From Bifidobacterium italicum (GTDB taxonomy: Bacteria > Actinomycetota > Actinomycetes > Actinomycetales > Bifidobacteriaceae), in the NCBI RefSeq assembly GCF_002286915.1, contig NZ_MVOG01000010.1, forward strand, positions 149 to 64,148: DNA of 64,000 bases, given 5' to 3'. Shown here piece after piece: positions 27,017 through 35,787 of this stretch (position 1 is its first letter; the number at the start of each line of letters is the position of its first letter). The translations under genes and the position numbers were made by a program. The notes under the pieces are model-generated. The model was given only the letters and a program-made list of their open reading frames with translations, was not told the DNA's origin and ran no database searches.

Positions 27017-28501
27017 ATGACACCCACCGACGATCCGAACACCACGGCACCGACGAGCGACCCCGATCCGTCGGACGGGGCCGGAACCCTCGAATCCACC
27101 GTCGTCACCGACGAGCTCAAGCGCGACGAGGCGGCGGCCACGGCCGCCGAGGAGCGCCGCGAGGCGAAGCGCTCCGGCGTCTCCTTCGAGACGCTCTCGA
27201 GCCTCGACGCGCCGGTCTCCTTCTGGAAGGGCATACCTTTCGGCCTGCAGCATGTGCTCGCGATGTTCGTCGCCAACCTCGCACCGATCTTCCTCGTGGC
27301 CGCCGCCGGCAACATGTCCGCGGCCGACTCCGCGAAGATCATCCAGTCCGGCCTGCTCGTCGCCGGCCTGGGCACCTGCCTGCAGCTGTACGGCGTGTGG
27401 CGTTTCGGCTCGCGTCTGCCGATGGTCACCGGCATCTCCTTCACCTACGTCGCCGCCGCCATCGCGATCGTCTCCCATCAGGGCTACGGCGCCGTCGTCG
27501 GCGCCGTCATCGTCGGCGGCCTGCTCGAGGTCGTCCTCGGCCTGACGGCGAAGTACTGGCAGCGTTTCGTCCCGCCGATCGTCTCGGCGATCGTCGTCAC
27601 CGCGATCGGCTTCTCGCTGCTGTCGGTCGGCGCCGAAAGCTTCGGCGGGGGCGCCGGCGCGAAGGACTTCGGCAGCTGGCAGAACCTCACGCTCGGCCTG
27701 ATCTCGCTCGTCGCCTGTCTCGTGTTCCAACTGTGCATGAAGGGCACCGCCAAGCAGCTGTCCGTGCTTTTCGGCCTGCTGATCGGCTACGTCGCCGCGC
27801 TGTGCTTCGGCAAGGTCGATTTCAGCGGATTCGCGCATCTGCAGGTAGTGAGCCTGCCGTCCGTCATGCCGTTCAAGCCCGAATTCGACTGGGGCGCGAT
27901 CATCTCGATCGGGCTGCTCTACGTCGTCTCGTCGGTCGAGGTGCTCGGCGACACGGCCGCGCTGACGAAGGTGGGTCTCGACCGCGAGCCGACGCAGCGC
28001 GAGACTGCCGGCGCGATTGCCGGCGACGGCCTGATCTCATCGGTGTCGGGCGTCTTCGGCTGCCTGCCTCTGACGTCGTTCGCGCAGAACATCGGCCTGG
28101 TCGCGATGACGAAGGTCGTCAACAGGAAGGTCATCCTTTCCGGCGGCGTGCTGCTCATCCTCGCGAGCTTCGTGCCGGCCATCTCCGAGGTCTTCAACTC
28201 GATGCCGCAGGCGGTGCTCGGCGGCTGCACCATCATGATGTTCGGCAACATCATCCTCTCGGGCTTCCAGATGATCTCCGACGCCGGCTACACGCAGCGC
28301 AACATCACGATCGCCGCGCTGTCGCTGACGATCGGCATCGGCTTCACGCAGGTCTCGAGCATCTTCGAGCATTTCCCGCCGCTGTTCCAGTCGATCTTCG
28401 CGTCGAACTGCATCGCCGTCGCCTTCGTCGTCGCCGTCATCCTCAACGTCTTCCTGCCGAGCGAGGAGCATTTCCTCGCCACGCCGAAGCAGACGAAGTG
28501 A
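27017..28501 (+). CDS. pbuX: Uracil-xanthine (NCS2) family permease
   Basis: The 494-residue protein has a 70-residue hydrophilic, acidic N-terminus and then about 12-14 membrane helices. Family signatures are FGLQHVLAMFVANLAPIFL, the QSGLLVAGLGTCLQLYG helix, SVEVLGDTAALTKVGL, and SVSGVFGCLPLTSFAQNIGLVAMTKVVNR, which contains the NCS2 substrate site. Pairing with xpt points to xanthine as substrate, though uric acid is possible. ATG 27017 has GGAG 6 nt upstream. The N-terminal extension is longer than usual for NCS2 permeases. Confidence 0.93.
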   Translation: MTPTDDPNTTAPTSDPDPSDGAGTLESTVVTDELKRDEAAATAAEERREAKRSGVSFETLSSLDAPVSFWKGIPFGLQHVLAMFVANLAPIFLVAAAGNMSAADSAKIIQSGLLVAGLGTCLQLYGVWRFGSRLPMVTGISFTYVAAAIAIVSHQGYGAVVGAVIVGGLLEVVLGLTAKYWQRFVPPIVSAIVVTAIGFSLLSVGAESFGGGAGAKDFGSWQNLTLGLISLVACLVFQLCMKGTAKQLSVLFGLLIGYVAALCFGKVDFSGFAHLQVVSLPSVMPFKPEFDWGAIISIGLLYVVSSVEVLGDTAALTKVGLDREPTQRETAGAIAGDGLISSVSGVFGCLPLTSFAQNIGLVAMTKVVNRKVILSGGVLLILASFVPAISEVFNSMPQAVLGGCTIMMFGNIILSGFQMISDAGYTQRNITIAALSLTIGIGFTQVSSIFEHFPPLFQSIFASNCIAVAFVVAVILNVFLPSEEHFLATPKQTK

Positions 28502-28521
28502 GCTGATCCGACGGCCGCTGC

Positions 28522-28627
28522 GAGGGTCCCGTCGCGATTGAACCGCACCCCGAAAGTCGGATCGGAAATATTCCGATCTGGTTTTGGAGGTGCGGTTCAT
28601 TCAGTTCAGAACGCGGCGGGACCCCTC
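28522..28627. terminator. pbuX terminator hairpin split by an inserted element
   Basis: The outer arms GAGGGTCCCG-TCGCG (28522-28536) and CGCGGCGGGACCCCTC (28612-28627) would make a good stem 21 nt past the pbuX stop. The loop has been filled by the 61-bp miniature element, leaving three concentric inverted repeats. Confidence 0.55.
28539..28599. mobile_element. Miniature inverted-repeat element with IS3-family-like ends
   Basis: This 61-bp segment starts TGAACCGCACC and ends GGTGCGGTTCA. The two halves stay similar inward, including GATCGGAA/TTCCGATC at the centre. TG...CA ends with a CCGCACCCC-AAAG pattern are typical of the IS150 group of the IS3 family. There is no transposase, so it is a solo, collapsed or MITE-like copy. 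Confidence 0.6.
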
Positions 28628-28736
28628 GTCGTTCCTGCCCTGTTGCCGCCCACCCATCTTCCCCGCTACCGATAAGCGCCTCCCTACAGGACGCGCATCG
28701 CATGTCCCTCTTACCGGCAGCCGCAATCACCCACTG

Positions 28737-28835
28737 CCGATACGCGATCCCTTACGGGATGCACCGCGTGCCGCCCGCTACCGGTAGCGTCTCGCCGGGC
28801 CGCCACCGATACGCGATTCCCTACGGGATGCATAT
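28737..28835. repeat. Two direct copies of a 28-bp intergenic unit
   Basis: CCGATACGCGATCCCTTACG.. at 28737 and CCGATACGCGATTCCCTACG.. at 28807, each ending GGGATGCA, are near-identical and contain a small palindrome (GATCCCTTACGGGATG). They are separated by CCGCTACCGGTAGCG, another palindrome. Confidence 0.7.
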
Positions 28836-29019
28836 CCCTTCGCTACCGCCTCCGGCGTCATGCCGGCGACGAATGGCGGCCTTGCCGATTTCGAATACGT
28901 CGCCGGGAGAACATCGGCGCCGTCCACGAGGGCCGTCCCTACAATGATTCGTGAATCCGGCCGCCCATGGGACGCGCCGGCGCGCACAAGGCCGCCGACA
29001 CCGCCCGCAGGCGCACGGC

Positions 29020-29919
29020 ATGAGGACCTTGAAAATACACAGGACAAGGAAAGACATAGCGATTCAGGAAATCCGTGGACAACGACTCACCGGCGAACGC
29101 GCGCTGTTCGCGCAGCGTGACGCGCTCATCGAGGACTGCGTGTTCGAGGACGGCGAATCCCCGCTCAAGGAGTCGAGGGACGTCACCGTCAAGGACACGG
29201 TGTTCCGCTGGAAGTACCCGCTGTGGTACGGCGACCACGTCGAGGTGACGAACAGCCTGTTCGAGTTCAACGCGCACGCCGCGTTCTGGTACTCCAGGCA
29301 CATGCGCTTCGCCGACTGCACGATTCAGGTGCCCAAGGAGTTCCGCCGCAACGAGGACGTGACCGTCGAACGCACCGCATTCACCGACGCGGCGGAGACG
29401 TTCTGGCAGTGCCGCGACGTCACATTGCGCCATGTGAGCGCCAGCGGCGACTACTTCGCGATGAACTGCGAGGACATGGACATCAGCGACTTCCAGCTCA
29501 CCGGCAACTACTGCTTCGACGGCGCGCGCGACATCACGGTGGAACGCGCGCGGCTGTTGTCGAAGGACGCATTCTGGAACTGCGAGAACGTGACGGTGCG
29601 CGACTCGTTCATCAGCGGCGAATACCTCGCATGGAACACGAGGAACATCACCTTCGAGAACTGCACGATCGAAAGCCTGCAGGGCCTGTGCTACATCGAC
29701 AGACTGACGATGAGGAACTGCCGTCTGATCAACACGACGCGCGCGTCCGAATACTGCACCGGCATCGACGCGGACGTCACGACGCATGTCGACGGCGTCG
29801 TCAACCCGGTCTCCGGCACGATCCGCGCGGCCGGATTCGGCGACGTCGTGCAGGACGATCCGGCGATCGACACGAGCAAGGTCCGGCTCGTCGACACGAC
29901 GAAGACGGCCCGCGCGTAG
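29020..29919 (+). CDS. DUF3737 family right-handed beta-helix protein
   Basis: The 299-residue protein consists of repeated short strands (VTVKDTVFRWK, VEVTNSLFEFN, MRFADCTIQV, VTVERTAFTDA, ITVERARLLSK, VTVRDSFISGE, ITFENCTIES), the pattern of a right-handed parallel beta-helix. That matches DUF3737, which is common in Firmicutes and bifidobacteria; its activity is unknown. It has no signal peptide. ATG 29020 is the start that begins the conserved part, but the ribosome site is weak. The PatB-type aminotransferase gene follows 18 nt later, so both are in one operon. Confidence 0.85.
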   Translation: MRTLKIHRTRKDIAIQEIRGQRLTGERALFAQRDALIEDCVFEDGESPLKESRDVTVKDTVFRWKYPLWYGDHVEVTNSLFEFNAHAAFWYSRHMRFADCTIQVPKEFRRNEDVTVERTAFTDAAETFWQCRDVTLRHVSASGDYFAMNCEDMDISDFQLTGNYCFDGARDITVERARLLSKDAFWNCENVTVRDSFISGEYLAWNTRNITFENCTIESLQGLCYIDRLTMRNCRLINTTRASEYCTGIDADVTTHVDGVVNPVSGTIRAAGFGDVVQDDPAIDTSKVRLVDTTKTARA

Positions 29920-29937
29920 AAGGAAGGAAGGCACGAC

Positions 29938-31137
29938 ATGGACATCAGCGAACATCTCCCCCAGTTCGACCTCCCCGTCGACCGTTCCGGCATCTCGTCG
30001 ATGAAATGGGACGTGACCGACGGCGAGCTGCCGATGTGGGTAGCGGACATGGACTTCCGCACCGCGCCGGCGATCCGCGAGGCGCTGTCCGGACGCGTCG
30101 CCAACGGCACCTTCGGATACACCGACGTCCCCGCCGCATGGAACGACGCCGTCGCCGGATGGTGGCGACGGCGCTACGGCATGGACGTCGACCCCGGGCA
30201 TGTGACGTTCACGACCGGCGTCATCCCGGCGATCTCCTCGCTCGTGCGCTCGCTGACGAACGTCGCCGAGAAGGTCGTCATCCAGCCGCCGGTCTACAAC
30301 ATCTTCACGAACTCGATCGTCAACAACGGCCGGCGCGTGCTGGACAACCCGCTGCGCTATGCCGACGGCGTCTACTCGATCGACTTCGACGACCTCGAAG
30401 CCAAGCTCGTCGACCCGCTGACGCGGCTGATGATCCTGTGCAATCCGCAGAACCCGAGCGGCAACGTCTGGAGCGCCGACGACCTCGCGCATATCGGCGC
30501 GCTGTGCGCCGCGCACGACGTCACGGTGATCTCCGACGAGGTGCACTGCGACGTCGTGCGTCCCGGCGTCGTCCATACGCCCTTCGCCGCCATCAACGAC
30601 GTCAACCGTTCGATCTGCGTGACCTGCTCGTCGCCTTCGAAGGCGTTCAACGTGGCCGGGCTGCAGTCCGCGTATTTCATCTGCGACGACGCCGGCCTCA
30701 GGGCGCGCGCCGTGCGCGGCGTCAACACCGACGAGGTCGCCGAGCCGAACGATTTCGCGGTGTTCTCGACAATCGCCGCATACACCGCGTCCGACCAATG
30801 GCTCGACGACCTGTGCCGCGTCGTGCAGCGCAACAAGGACTATGTGGCGGCGCGTCTCGACGCCGACGCCGACGAACTGCTGCGGATGGTGGCATCGGAC
30901 TCCACCTATCTGGCGTGGATTGACTGCTCCGGCCTGCTCGGGCGCGTCGGCGACATCACGGCCGAGCGCTTCTGCGAGCATCTGCGCGAACGCACCGGGC
31001 TCGTGCTCTCCTACGGCGGCATCTACGGGGGGAACGGTTCGAGGTTCCTGCGCATGAACCTCGGCACATGCGCCGGTCTGGTCATCGACGGCGTGCGCCG
31101 TCTGCTTGAGGGCGCCGCGTCCTATGCGCGGCGCTGA
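29938..31137 (+). CDS. MalY/PatB-type PLP-dependent C-S lyase/aminotransferase
   Basis: The 399-residue enzyme is a fold-type I PLP protein. MWVADMDFRTAPAIREAL is the MalY/PatB N-terminal signature; ILCNPQNPSGNVW, VISDEVHCDVV (PLP-pyridine Asp) and SPSKAFNVAGLQSAYFI (Schiff-base Lys) form the active site; RMNLGT carries the carboxylate Arg. Members usually cleave cystathionine or cysteine to give pyruvate, ammonia and a thiol, and some act as regulators. GAAGGAAGGAAGG precedes ATG 29938. It ends 43 nt before the convergent membrane-protein gene. Confidence 0.92.
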   Translation: MDISEHLPQFDLPVDRSGISSMKWDVTDGELPMWVADMDFRTAPAIREALSGRVANGTFGYTDVPAAWNDAVAGWWRRRYGMDVDPGHVTFTTGVIPAISSLVRSLTNVAEKVVIQPPVYNIFTNSIVNNGRRVLDNPLRYADGVYSIDFDDLEAKLVDPLTRLMILCNPQNPSGNVWSADDLAHIGALCAAHDVTVISDEVHCDVVRPGVVHTPFAAINDVNRSICVTCSSPSKAFNVAGLQSAYFICDDAGLRARAVRGVNTDEVAEPNDFAVFSTIAAYTASDQWLDDLCRVVQRNKDYVAARLDADADELLRMVASDSTYLAWIDCSGLLGRVGDITAERFCEHLRERTGLVLSYGGIYGGNGSRFLRMNLGTCAGLVIDGVRRLLEGAASYARR

Positions 31138-31180
31138 GGCGGCCGACCGGTGACCCCGGCATGCCGCATATACGTCCCCG

Positions 31181-32155
31181 TCAGTCGAAGTCGGGCTCGT
31201 AGCGGCGGCGCGCCACGCGGATCACGCACCAGCGCAGCACGAGCGCGACGACGGCCGTCACCACGAGCGGCAGCCAGAAGTACGGCGAGCGGAAGCTGGG
31301 CAGAAAGTACAGGCCGAGCGCACCCAGCACGCCGATCGCCACGGCGAAGTTGGTCAGCGACGACGACAGGTCGCACAGCTTCTTCTCGCCGAGCCGCATC
31401 TCGCGACGCTCGTCGGTCTCGCTCTTGCCCAGCTCGTAGACGTTGATGTTGCGCAACGCCCGGAAGTTGTACAGGAACAGGTCCGTGCGCGTCGCGTACA
31501 GACCGCCGAACACATAGCACCACACCCCCGCCGCGATGCTCGTCTGCGCGACGCCGGCGGCGACGTCGTCCGGCATGGCATGTCCGTAGGCGAGCAGCAC
31601 CCCGTGCGTGATGAGGATCACCGCCGTCCCCAGCATCACGAGCGCGGCCCCGCGAATCCATCCCTGCCGCCGCTGCGCCGCGGTGTAGAACTGCTCGATG
31701 CGGTTGAAGGCGGCATCGTATTCCAAGGCGTCCTCATGCGTGCGCTTGAGCAGCATATAACCGACCAGTATGGCGACGATCTCGACGATGAACGATTCGG
31801 GATGCCGCTGCAGATGCGGCAGTTCTACCAGTTCCTTGGTCATGAGCCCGATCAGGCGGTCGAGTCCCCTGATCACCTCCTGCACATCCGCGGTGTTGCG
31901 TTCGGGAAGCGCCTGCAGGAACCTGCCCGCCGCAAATCCGAGGATGATGATCGCCACACCGTTCGCGATCCGCAGCGCCCGGTTGGTCGCATGATGGTCG
32001 TATCCGAAACGATCGTCCTCCTCGGCCAATCTCTGCGTGCGTCTCGCCTGCGCCCGAACCGCGGCGTCGTGCGCCTGCGCGGTGATCTCCTCCCGTATCC
32101 GCGCCGTCCCCGCCGTCGCGTGCGTATCGCCGCCGTCTGCCTCTTCCGTCATCAT
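31181..32155 (-). CDS. Multi-pass membrane protein of unknown function
   Basis: The 324 residues start with a hydrophilic helix (EEITAQAHDAAVRAQARRTQRLAEEDDRF) and have five or six membrane segments: ANGVAIIILGFAAGRFL, IVEIVAILVGYMLL, GAALVMLGTAVILITHGVLLAYG, IAAGVWCYVFGGLYA, and two near the C-terminus. Its end is basic (RVARRRYEPDFD). ATG 32155 is chosen because GGGAGAGGG lies 4 nt upstream; the ORF is open further 5'. I recognise no family. It is convergent to the PatB gene and follows no obvious operon partner. Confidence 0.75.
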   Translation of the reverse strand: MMTEEADGGDTHATAGTARIREEITAQAHDAAVRAQARRTQRLAEEDDRFGYDHHATNRALRIANGVAIIILGFAAGRFLQALPERNTADVQEVIRGLDRLIGLMTKELVELPHLQRHPESFIVEIVAILVGYMLLKRTHEDALEYDAAFNRIEQFYTAAQRRQGWIRGAALVMLGTAVILITHGVLLAYGHAMPDDVAAGVAQTSIAAGVWCYVFGGLYATRTDLFLYNFRALRNINVYELGKSETDERREMRLGEKKLCDLSSSLTNFAVAIGVLGALGLYFLPSFRSPYFWLPLVVTAVVALVLRWCVIRVARRRYEPDFD

Positions 32156-32325
32156 CGCACCCTCTCCCATGCCGCCCGTCTGTCCGATCGCCGTATGGCC
32201 GCCGCAGCCCTGCATCATCGGCCTCGTTCGTTCCAGTCTAGAAGACGCGCGGCGACACGCGCCGCGCCTATGCTCTCAGAGGGATTGCGCCGTCGGACGG
32301 CCGTTCGCGGCGTGCGGCGCCGCGC

Positions 32326-33810
32326 TCATCCCTCGCCCAGCGCCGTACGCATCCCCTCGTAGTCGCCGGCGTCGATGTAGACCGCGCACGCCCCTGCGGG
32401 GCAGCGCAACCAACCACGGCCATCGTCTCCTACGGCGACCGCGGCCTGCGGATGGCAGACGTCGACGAGCATGCGCGACGCGAGCGCCGCATCGGACACC
32501 TCGCGTTCGGTCGCCTCCTGCGCGGTGTTGAGCACGACGCACACCGGATGGTCGCCGCCCACGATCCAGCACAGCGAATGGGCGGTGTCCCCGGGCTGCG
32601 CCGCCATGGCGTCGCCCAGCAGATGCGCGCGGATCCACACCATCCGCCTCAGCATCGGCATCGGGGGTATGCGGTCATGCGCGATGCCGTGGTAGTCGCC
32701 GAGGAACACGCACGGCATCGCGCAGTCGCGCAGCAGGATGTACGCGTACGCCAACGGCTTGAACCAAGGGGCCACCCATGATTCGAGCGATTGCCCGGGC
32801 TGCGTGTCGTGGTTGTCGACGAAGGTGCACGCATACGCCGGTTCGCGTTCGTATAGCGTGCCCGCGTCCAATCCGCGCAGGTCGAACCCGTCGGGGTTCT
32901 TCGAGGCCTGCTCGAAACGGAAGTGGAGCGCGACGTCGAACAGCGTCATGCAGTGGCCGCAGTCATGCAGGTAGGCGGTCAGCTCATCCACGTTCCCCGA
33001 CCAGTATTCGCCGACGGCGAGGTCGGGATGGCTGCCGTGCCGACGCATCGTGCGCAGCCACGGCGCGAAGAAGCGGGCGTCGATGCTTTTGACGGCGTCG
33101 AGGCGGAATCCGTCGACGCCGGTCGTCTCGGTGTACCACACACCCCAATCGGTCAGTTCCCCGGCCACCACGGGGTCGTTGACATCGACGTCGTCGCCCA
33201 TGATGTAGTCGAAGTTGCCGCGCTCATGGCTCACATGGTCGCTCCACCGCTTGCCGTCGAAGCGCATGATGCCGGTGCTTCCGTCATTCGCCGTGTAGTC
33301 GGTGCCGGTGAAGTCGCGCCAGTTCCAGCGGAACGTCGAATACGCGCCGTCGCGTTCCGGGAAGTCGTAGACGGTGTCGAGCGTGCGTTCGATCGCCGTG
33401 CCGTCGCTGACGGTGCGGTCGTCGACGTCGACGATGCGCGTCCTGACCCTCTCCTCGCCATCGGCGCCCATCCGGTGGTTGAGGACGACGTCGGCGACGA
33501 CGCGCAGGCCGCGGCGCCGCAGCTCGCCGATCGCCTGGAGGTACTCGTCGCGCGTGCCGTATTTCGTCGGGATCGATCCCTTGGCGTCGAATTCGCCCAG
33601 ATCGTACATGTCGTACACCCCGTAGCCGACGTCGGCGTCGCCGCCCACACCTTTGTATGCGGGGGGAAGCCAGACGACCGTGAACCCGTCGTCGATCAGC
33701 CGTGCGGCCTGCGACGAGAGCCGCCGCCAGAGCCGATGGTCCTTCGGCAGATACCATTCGAAGCACTGCAGCATCGTCTCATGCCTCGCGCCCGCCGCCG
33801 CATCCGTCAT
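32326..33810 (-). CDS. Cytoplasmic alpha-amylase (GH13_5-like)
   Basis: The 494-residue enzyme has no signal peptide. It starts MLQCFEWYLPKDHRLW, the usual beginning of GH13_5 bacterial alpha-amylases. Active-site regions: DVVLNHRMG (I), GFRLDAVKSI with nucleophile Asp (II), LAVGEYW with the acid/base Glu (III), FVDNHDTQPGQSLESWV (IV). It hydrolyses internal alpha-1,4 bonds in imported maltodextrins or glycogen. ATG 33810 was chosen; the earlier ATG 33840 has no ribosome site, whereas GAAGGG lies 11 nt before 33810. In contrast to ApuB, the region I and IV His residues are present. Confidence 0.92.
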   Translation of the reverse strand: MTDAAAGARHETMLQCFEWYLPKDHRLWRRLSSQAARLIDDGFTVVWLPPAYKGVGGDADVGYGVYDMYDLGEFDAKGSIPTKYGTRDEYLQAIGELRRRGLRVVADVVLNHRMGADGEERVRTRIVDVDDRTVSDGTAIERTLDTVYDFPERDGAYSTFRWNWRDFTGTDYTANDGSTGIMRFDGKRWSDHVSHERGNFDYIMGDDVDVNDPVVAGELTDWGVWYTETTGVDGFRLDAVKSIDARFFAPWLRTMRRHGSHPDLAVGEYWSGNVDELTAYLHDCGHCMTLFDVALHFRFEQASKNPDGFDLRGLDAGTLYEREPAYACTFVDNHDTQPGQSLESWVAPWFKPLAYAYILLRDCAMPCVFLGDYHGIAHDRIPPMPMLRRMVWIRAHLLGDAMAAQPGDTAHSLCWIVGGDHPVCVVLNTAQEATEREVSDAALASRMLVDVCHPQAAVAVGDDGRGWLRCPAGACAVYIDAGDYEGMRTALGEG

Positions 33811-33928
33811 ATCCGTCGCACCCTTCGTAGTCATGCGCATCCATTGGGTCCGCTGCCGTCCATCCTCGGTTCCATGCTAGCCGTATGCGCCACCTCTACG
33901 CCCGTAGCTTGCGATGCGGGCGGCGCCG

Positions 33929-34633
33929 TCAGCGCGCGCAGGCGTCCACGAAGGAGCGGAACAGCCGCCGACTGGCGTCGTCCGTCCCGTACCGGAACTC
34001 CGGATGCCACTGCACGGCCCGGAAATACGAGCTTGCAGGCCTGTGGACCGCCTCGACGAGCCCGTCCTCGCTGACCGCCATCGCCTCAAGCCCATCGCCG
34101 AGCGTACGGATCGCCTGATGATGGTAGCTGTTGACGGCGAGGCCGTCGGCATGCAGCTCCTCGTGCAGCGGCGTCCCCGCGACGATGTGCACCCGATGGA
34201 CGGGACGGTCGTACGGCGGCCGCTGATGGTGCTCCACACCGTCCGGCCACTCGCTCGGCAGATCCTGGTACAGCGTGCCCCCGCAGCACACGTTCATGAT
34301 CTGCAACCCGCGGCATATGCCGAACACCGGCTTGCCATGCCCGAGCGCGAGGCGCAGCAGCGCGAGTTCCATCGAGTCGCGCGCGCGGCTGCACACGATG
34401 TTGTCGAATCTGGGCCGCTCCCCGTAGCGTCGCGGATCGACGTCATGGCCGCCGGTCATCAGCAGACCGTCGCACAGGTCGAAGATCTGCCGTATCTCAT
34501 CATCGTCGGTCGTCAACGCCGGCATGAACGGCACGGCGCCGGCCTCGCGCAGCGCATCCATGTAGCCGGGCAGCATCCACAGGCTTTCGCGCTCGTCATC
34601 GACGAGCGGCATCACGGCGATCACGGGTCTCAT
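33929..34633 (-). CDS. Gamma-glutamyl-GABA hydrolase family (class I glutamine amidotransferase-like) protein
   Basis: The 234-residue peptidase C26 protein has the nucleophile Cys in PVFGICRGLQIMNV, the catalytic His in AVQWHPEF, and the family block GLLMTGGHDVDPRRYGE. PuuD-like enzymes hydrolyse gamma-glutamyl amides such as gamma-Glu-GABA. No putrescine genes are near, so the substrate is open. The start is ATG 34633: AGGAGG lies 6 nt before it and itself overlaps an upstream ATG, so longer starts are unlikely. Confidence 0.9.
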   Translation of the reverse strand: MRPVIAVMPLVDDERESLWMLPGYMDALREAGAVPFMPALTTDDDEIRQIFDLCDGLLMTGGHDVDPRRYGERPRFDNIVCSRARDSMELALLRLALGHGKPVFGICRGLQIMNVCCGGTLYQDLPSEWPDGVEHHQRPPYDRPVHRVHIVAGTPLHEELHADGLAVNSYHHQAIRTLGDGLEAMAVSEDGLVEAVHRPASSYFRAVQWHPEFRYGTDDASRRLFRSFVDACAR

Positions 34634-34761
34634 GCACATCCTCCTCATGCTCGAATCGGCACGGCCGCATCCCAACCTATCCGGATTCGGCATGCAACCG
34701 GTGACGAGCCGATTACAGCCCTGTTTCGGATAGTGCGATGGATCATTCCCGCCACACCGTG

Positions 34762-34767
34762 TATCCT
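34762..34767 (+). promoter_or_regulatory. Candidate -10 box giving a leaderless transcript
   Basis: TATCCT ends 6 nt before ATG 34774 and there is no ribosome site. The same spacing is seen before 18423 and 37082. Confidence 0.45.
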
Positions 34768-34773
34768 ATGGGC

Positions 34774-35706
34774 ATGGAATCCGCAGCACCGCAGCAGGAA
34801 CCGATGCGCGAGGCAGCCGCGCGTTTCGTCGAACAGCACGCCCGTCCACTTGAACTCGCGCAATACCGCGTCTTCTTTGCCGAAGGCGACCCGAATGAAG
34901 TGGTCAACGCGCTGCTTCCATTCCAGAATGCCGACGGCGGCTTCGGCCATGCCCTCGAACCGGACAATTGGAATCCCGACTCCACACCGATCACCACGAA
35001 CGATGCGTTGTTGCGGCTGTATGACGCCGGAGCGCTCGACCTCAATTCGGGCACCGCCAAGCACATCGCGCAGTATCTGCTGTCTGGAGCGGAATTCGAC
35101 GCTCACGCCATGCGGTGGCGCTTCGCGGTCAGTGGCAATATCGACCATCCGCATGCCATCTGGTGGGAACGCCGCGGCGATGGCATCTTCGGGTGGAATC
35201 CCACGGTCTCGTTGGCCGCGTTCCTTGTCTGCATGCATGCGGAAGGCCCCTGGGAGGCATTGCTCACCGAGGCGTTCGATACGTTGGTGCAGTCCGGCGC
35301 ATCTTCCGGGGATGAACTCACCTGCTTCATGTTCGCGTGGGAATTGCTCAACCGTGAGCAGATCGAAGGCATCATTGATGGTGAACGGGCACGTACCGCG
35401 ATCATCCGCGCGATTGACGCCACCGTATGCCGCGACACCGCACGCTACAGCACCGAATATGTGACGATGCCCTCCACGTTCTTCCGCAGTGCCGACTCGC
35501 CGTTCCTCGTGGAGTCCTTCGCACCGTTCATTCAAGCCGAACTCGAGACACTGCCTGCACGGCAGGCTCCGGACGGCGGGTTCGACATCAGCTGGCAGTG
35601 GCATACCGATTACCCGGAGGCCTTCGCGCAGGCCCGCAATTGGTGGCGTCCTCGTGTCACGTTGGACAAGCTCAGGTTCCTCACCGCGTTCACGAACGGT
35701 GGATGA
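34774..35706 (+). CDS. Hypothetical protein with prenyltransferase/terpene-cyclase-like toroid repeats
   Basis: The 310-residue protein is not a named family for me. LLPFQNADGGFGHALEPDNW and LPARQAPDGGFDISWQW are QW-like repeats (Q..DGGFG..W), the hallmark of alpha/alpha-toroid proteins such as squalene cyclases and prenyltransferases. The catalytic DXDD and zinc-ligand motifs are absent, so it is probably a binding or unknown-activity member. ATG 34774 is preferred: a TATCCT box lies 6 nt upstream and no ribosome site is seen; ATG 34768 and 34738 are alternatives. Third positions hold more A/T than in the housekeeping genes. The deaminase gene follows 81 nt downstream. Confidence 0.75.
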   Translation: MESAAPQQEPMREAAARFVEQHARPLELAQYRVFFAEGDPNEVVNALLPFQNADGGFGHALEPDNWNPDSTPITTNDALLRLYDAGALDLNSGTAKHIAQYLLSGAEFDAHAMRWRFAVSGNIDHPHAIWWERRGDGIFGWNPTVSLAAFLVCMHAEGPWEALLTEAFDTLVQSGASSGDELTCFMFAWELLNREQIEGIIDGERARTAIIRAIDATVCRDTARYSTEYVTMPSTFFRSADSPFLVESFAPFIQAELETLPARQAPDGGFDISWQWHTDYPEAFAQARNWWRPRVTLDKLRFLTAFTNGG

Positions 35707-35741
35707 GGCTTCGGTGCCGCGCTGGCGGAGCACGGAACAGG

Positions 35742-35747
35742 TAGAAT
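35742..35747 (+). promoter_or_regulatory. Candidate -10 box before the deaminase gene
   Basis: TAGAAT lies 40 nt upstream of ATG 35788. No convincing -35 is seen, so confidence is modest. Confidence 0.35.
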
Positions 35748-35787
35748 ATGGGAATCCGTATCCGATGCCGTCAGGGAACGAGGAATC

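Larger units (their letters stand above)
28502..29019. other. Intergenic region rich in inverted and direct repeats
   Basis: It holds a miniature inverted-repeat element inside a hairpin (28522-28627) and then, to about 28860, short repeated pieces built on TACGCGATCCCTTACGGG-type sequence. I find no gene before ATG 29020. Confidence 0.6.
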
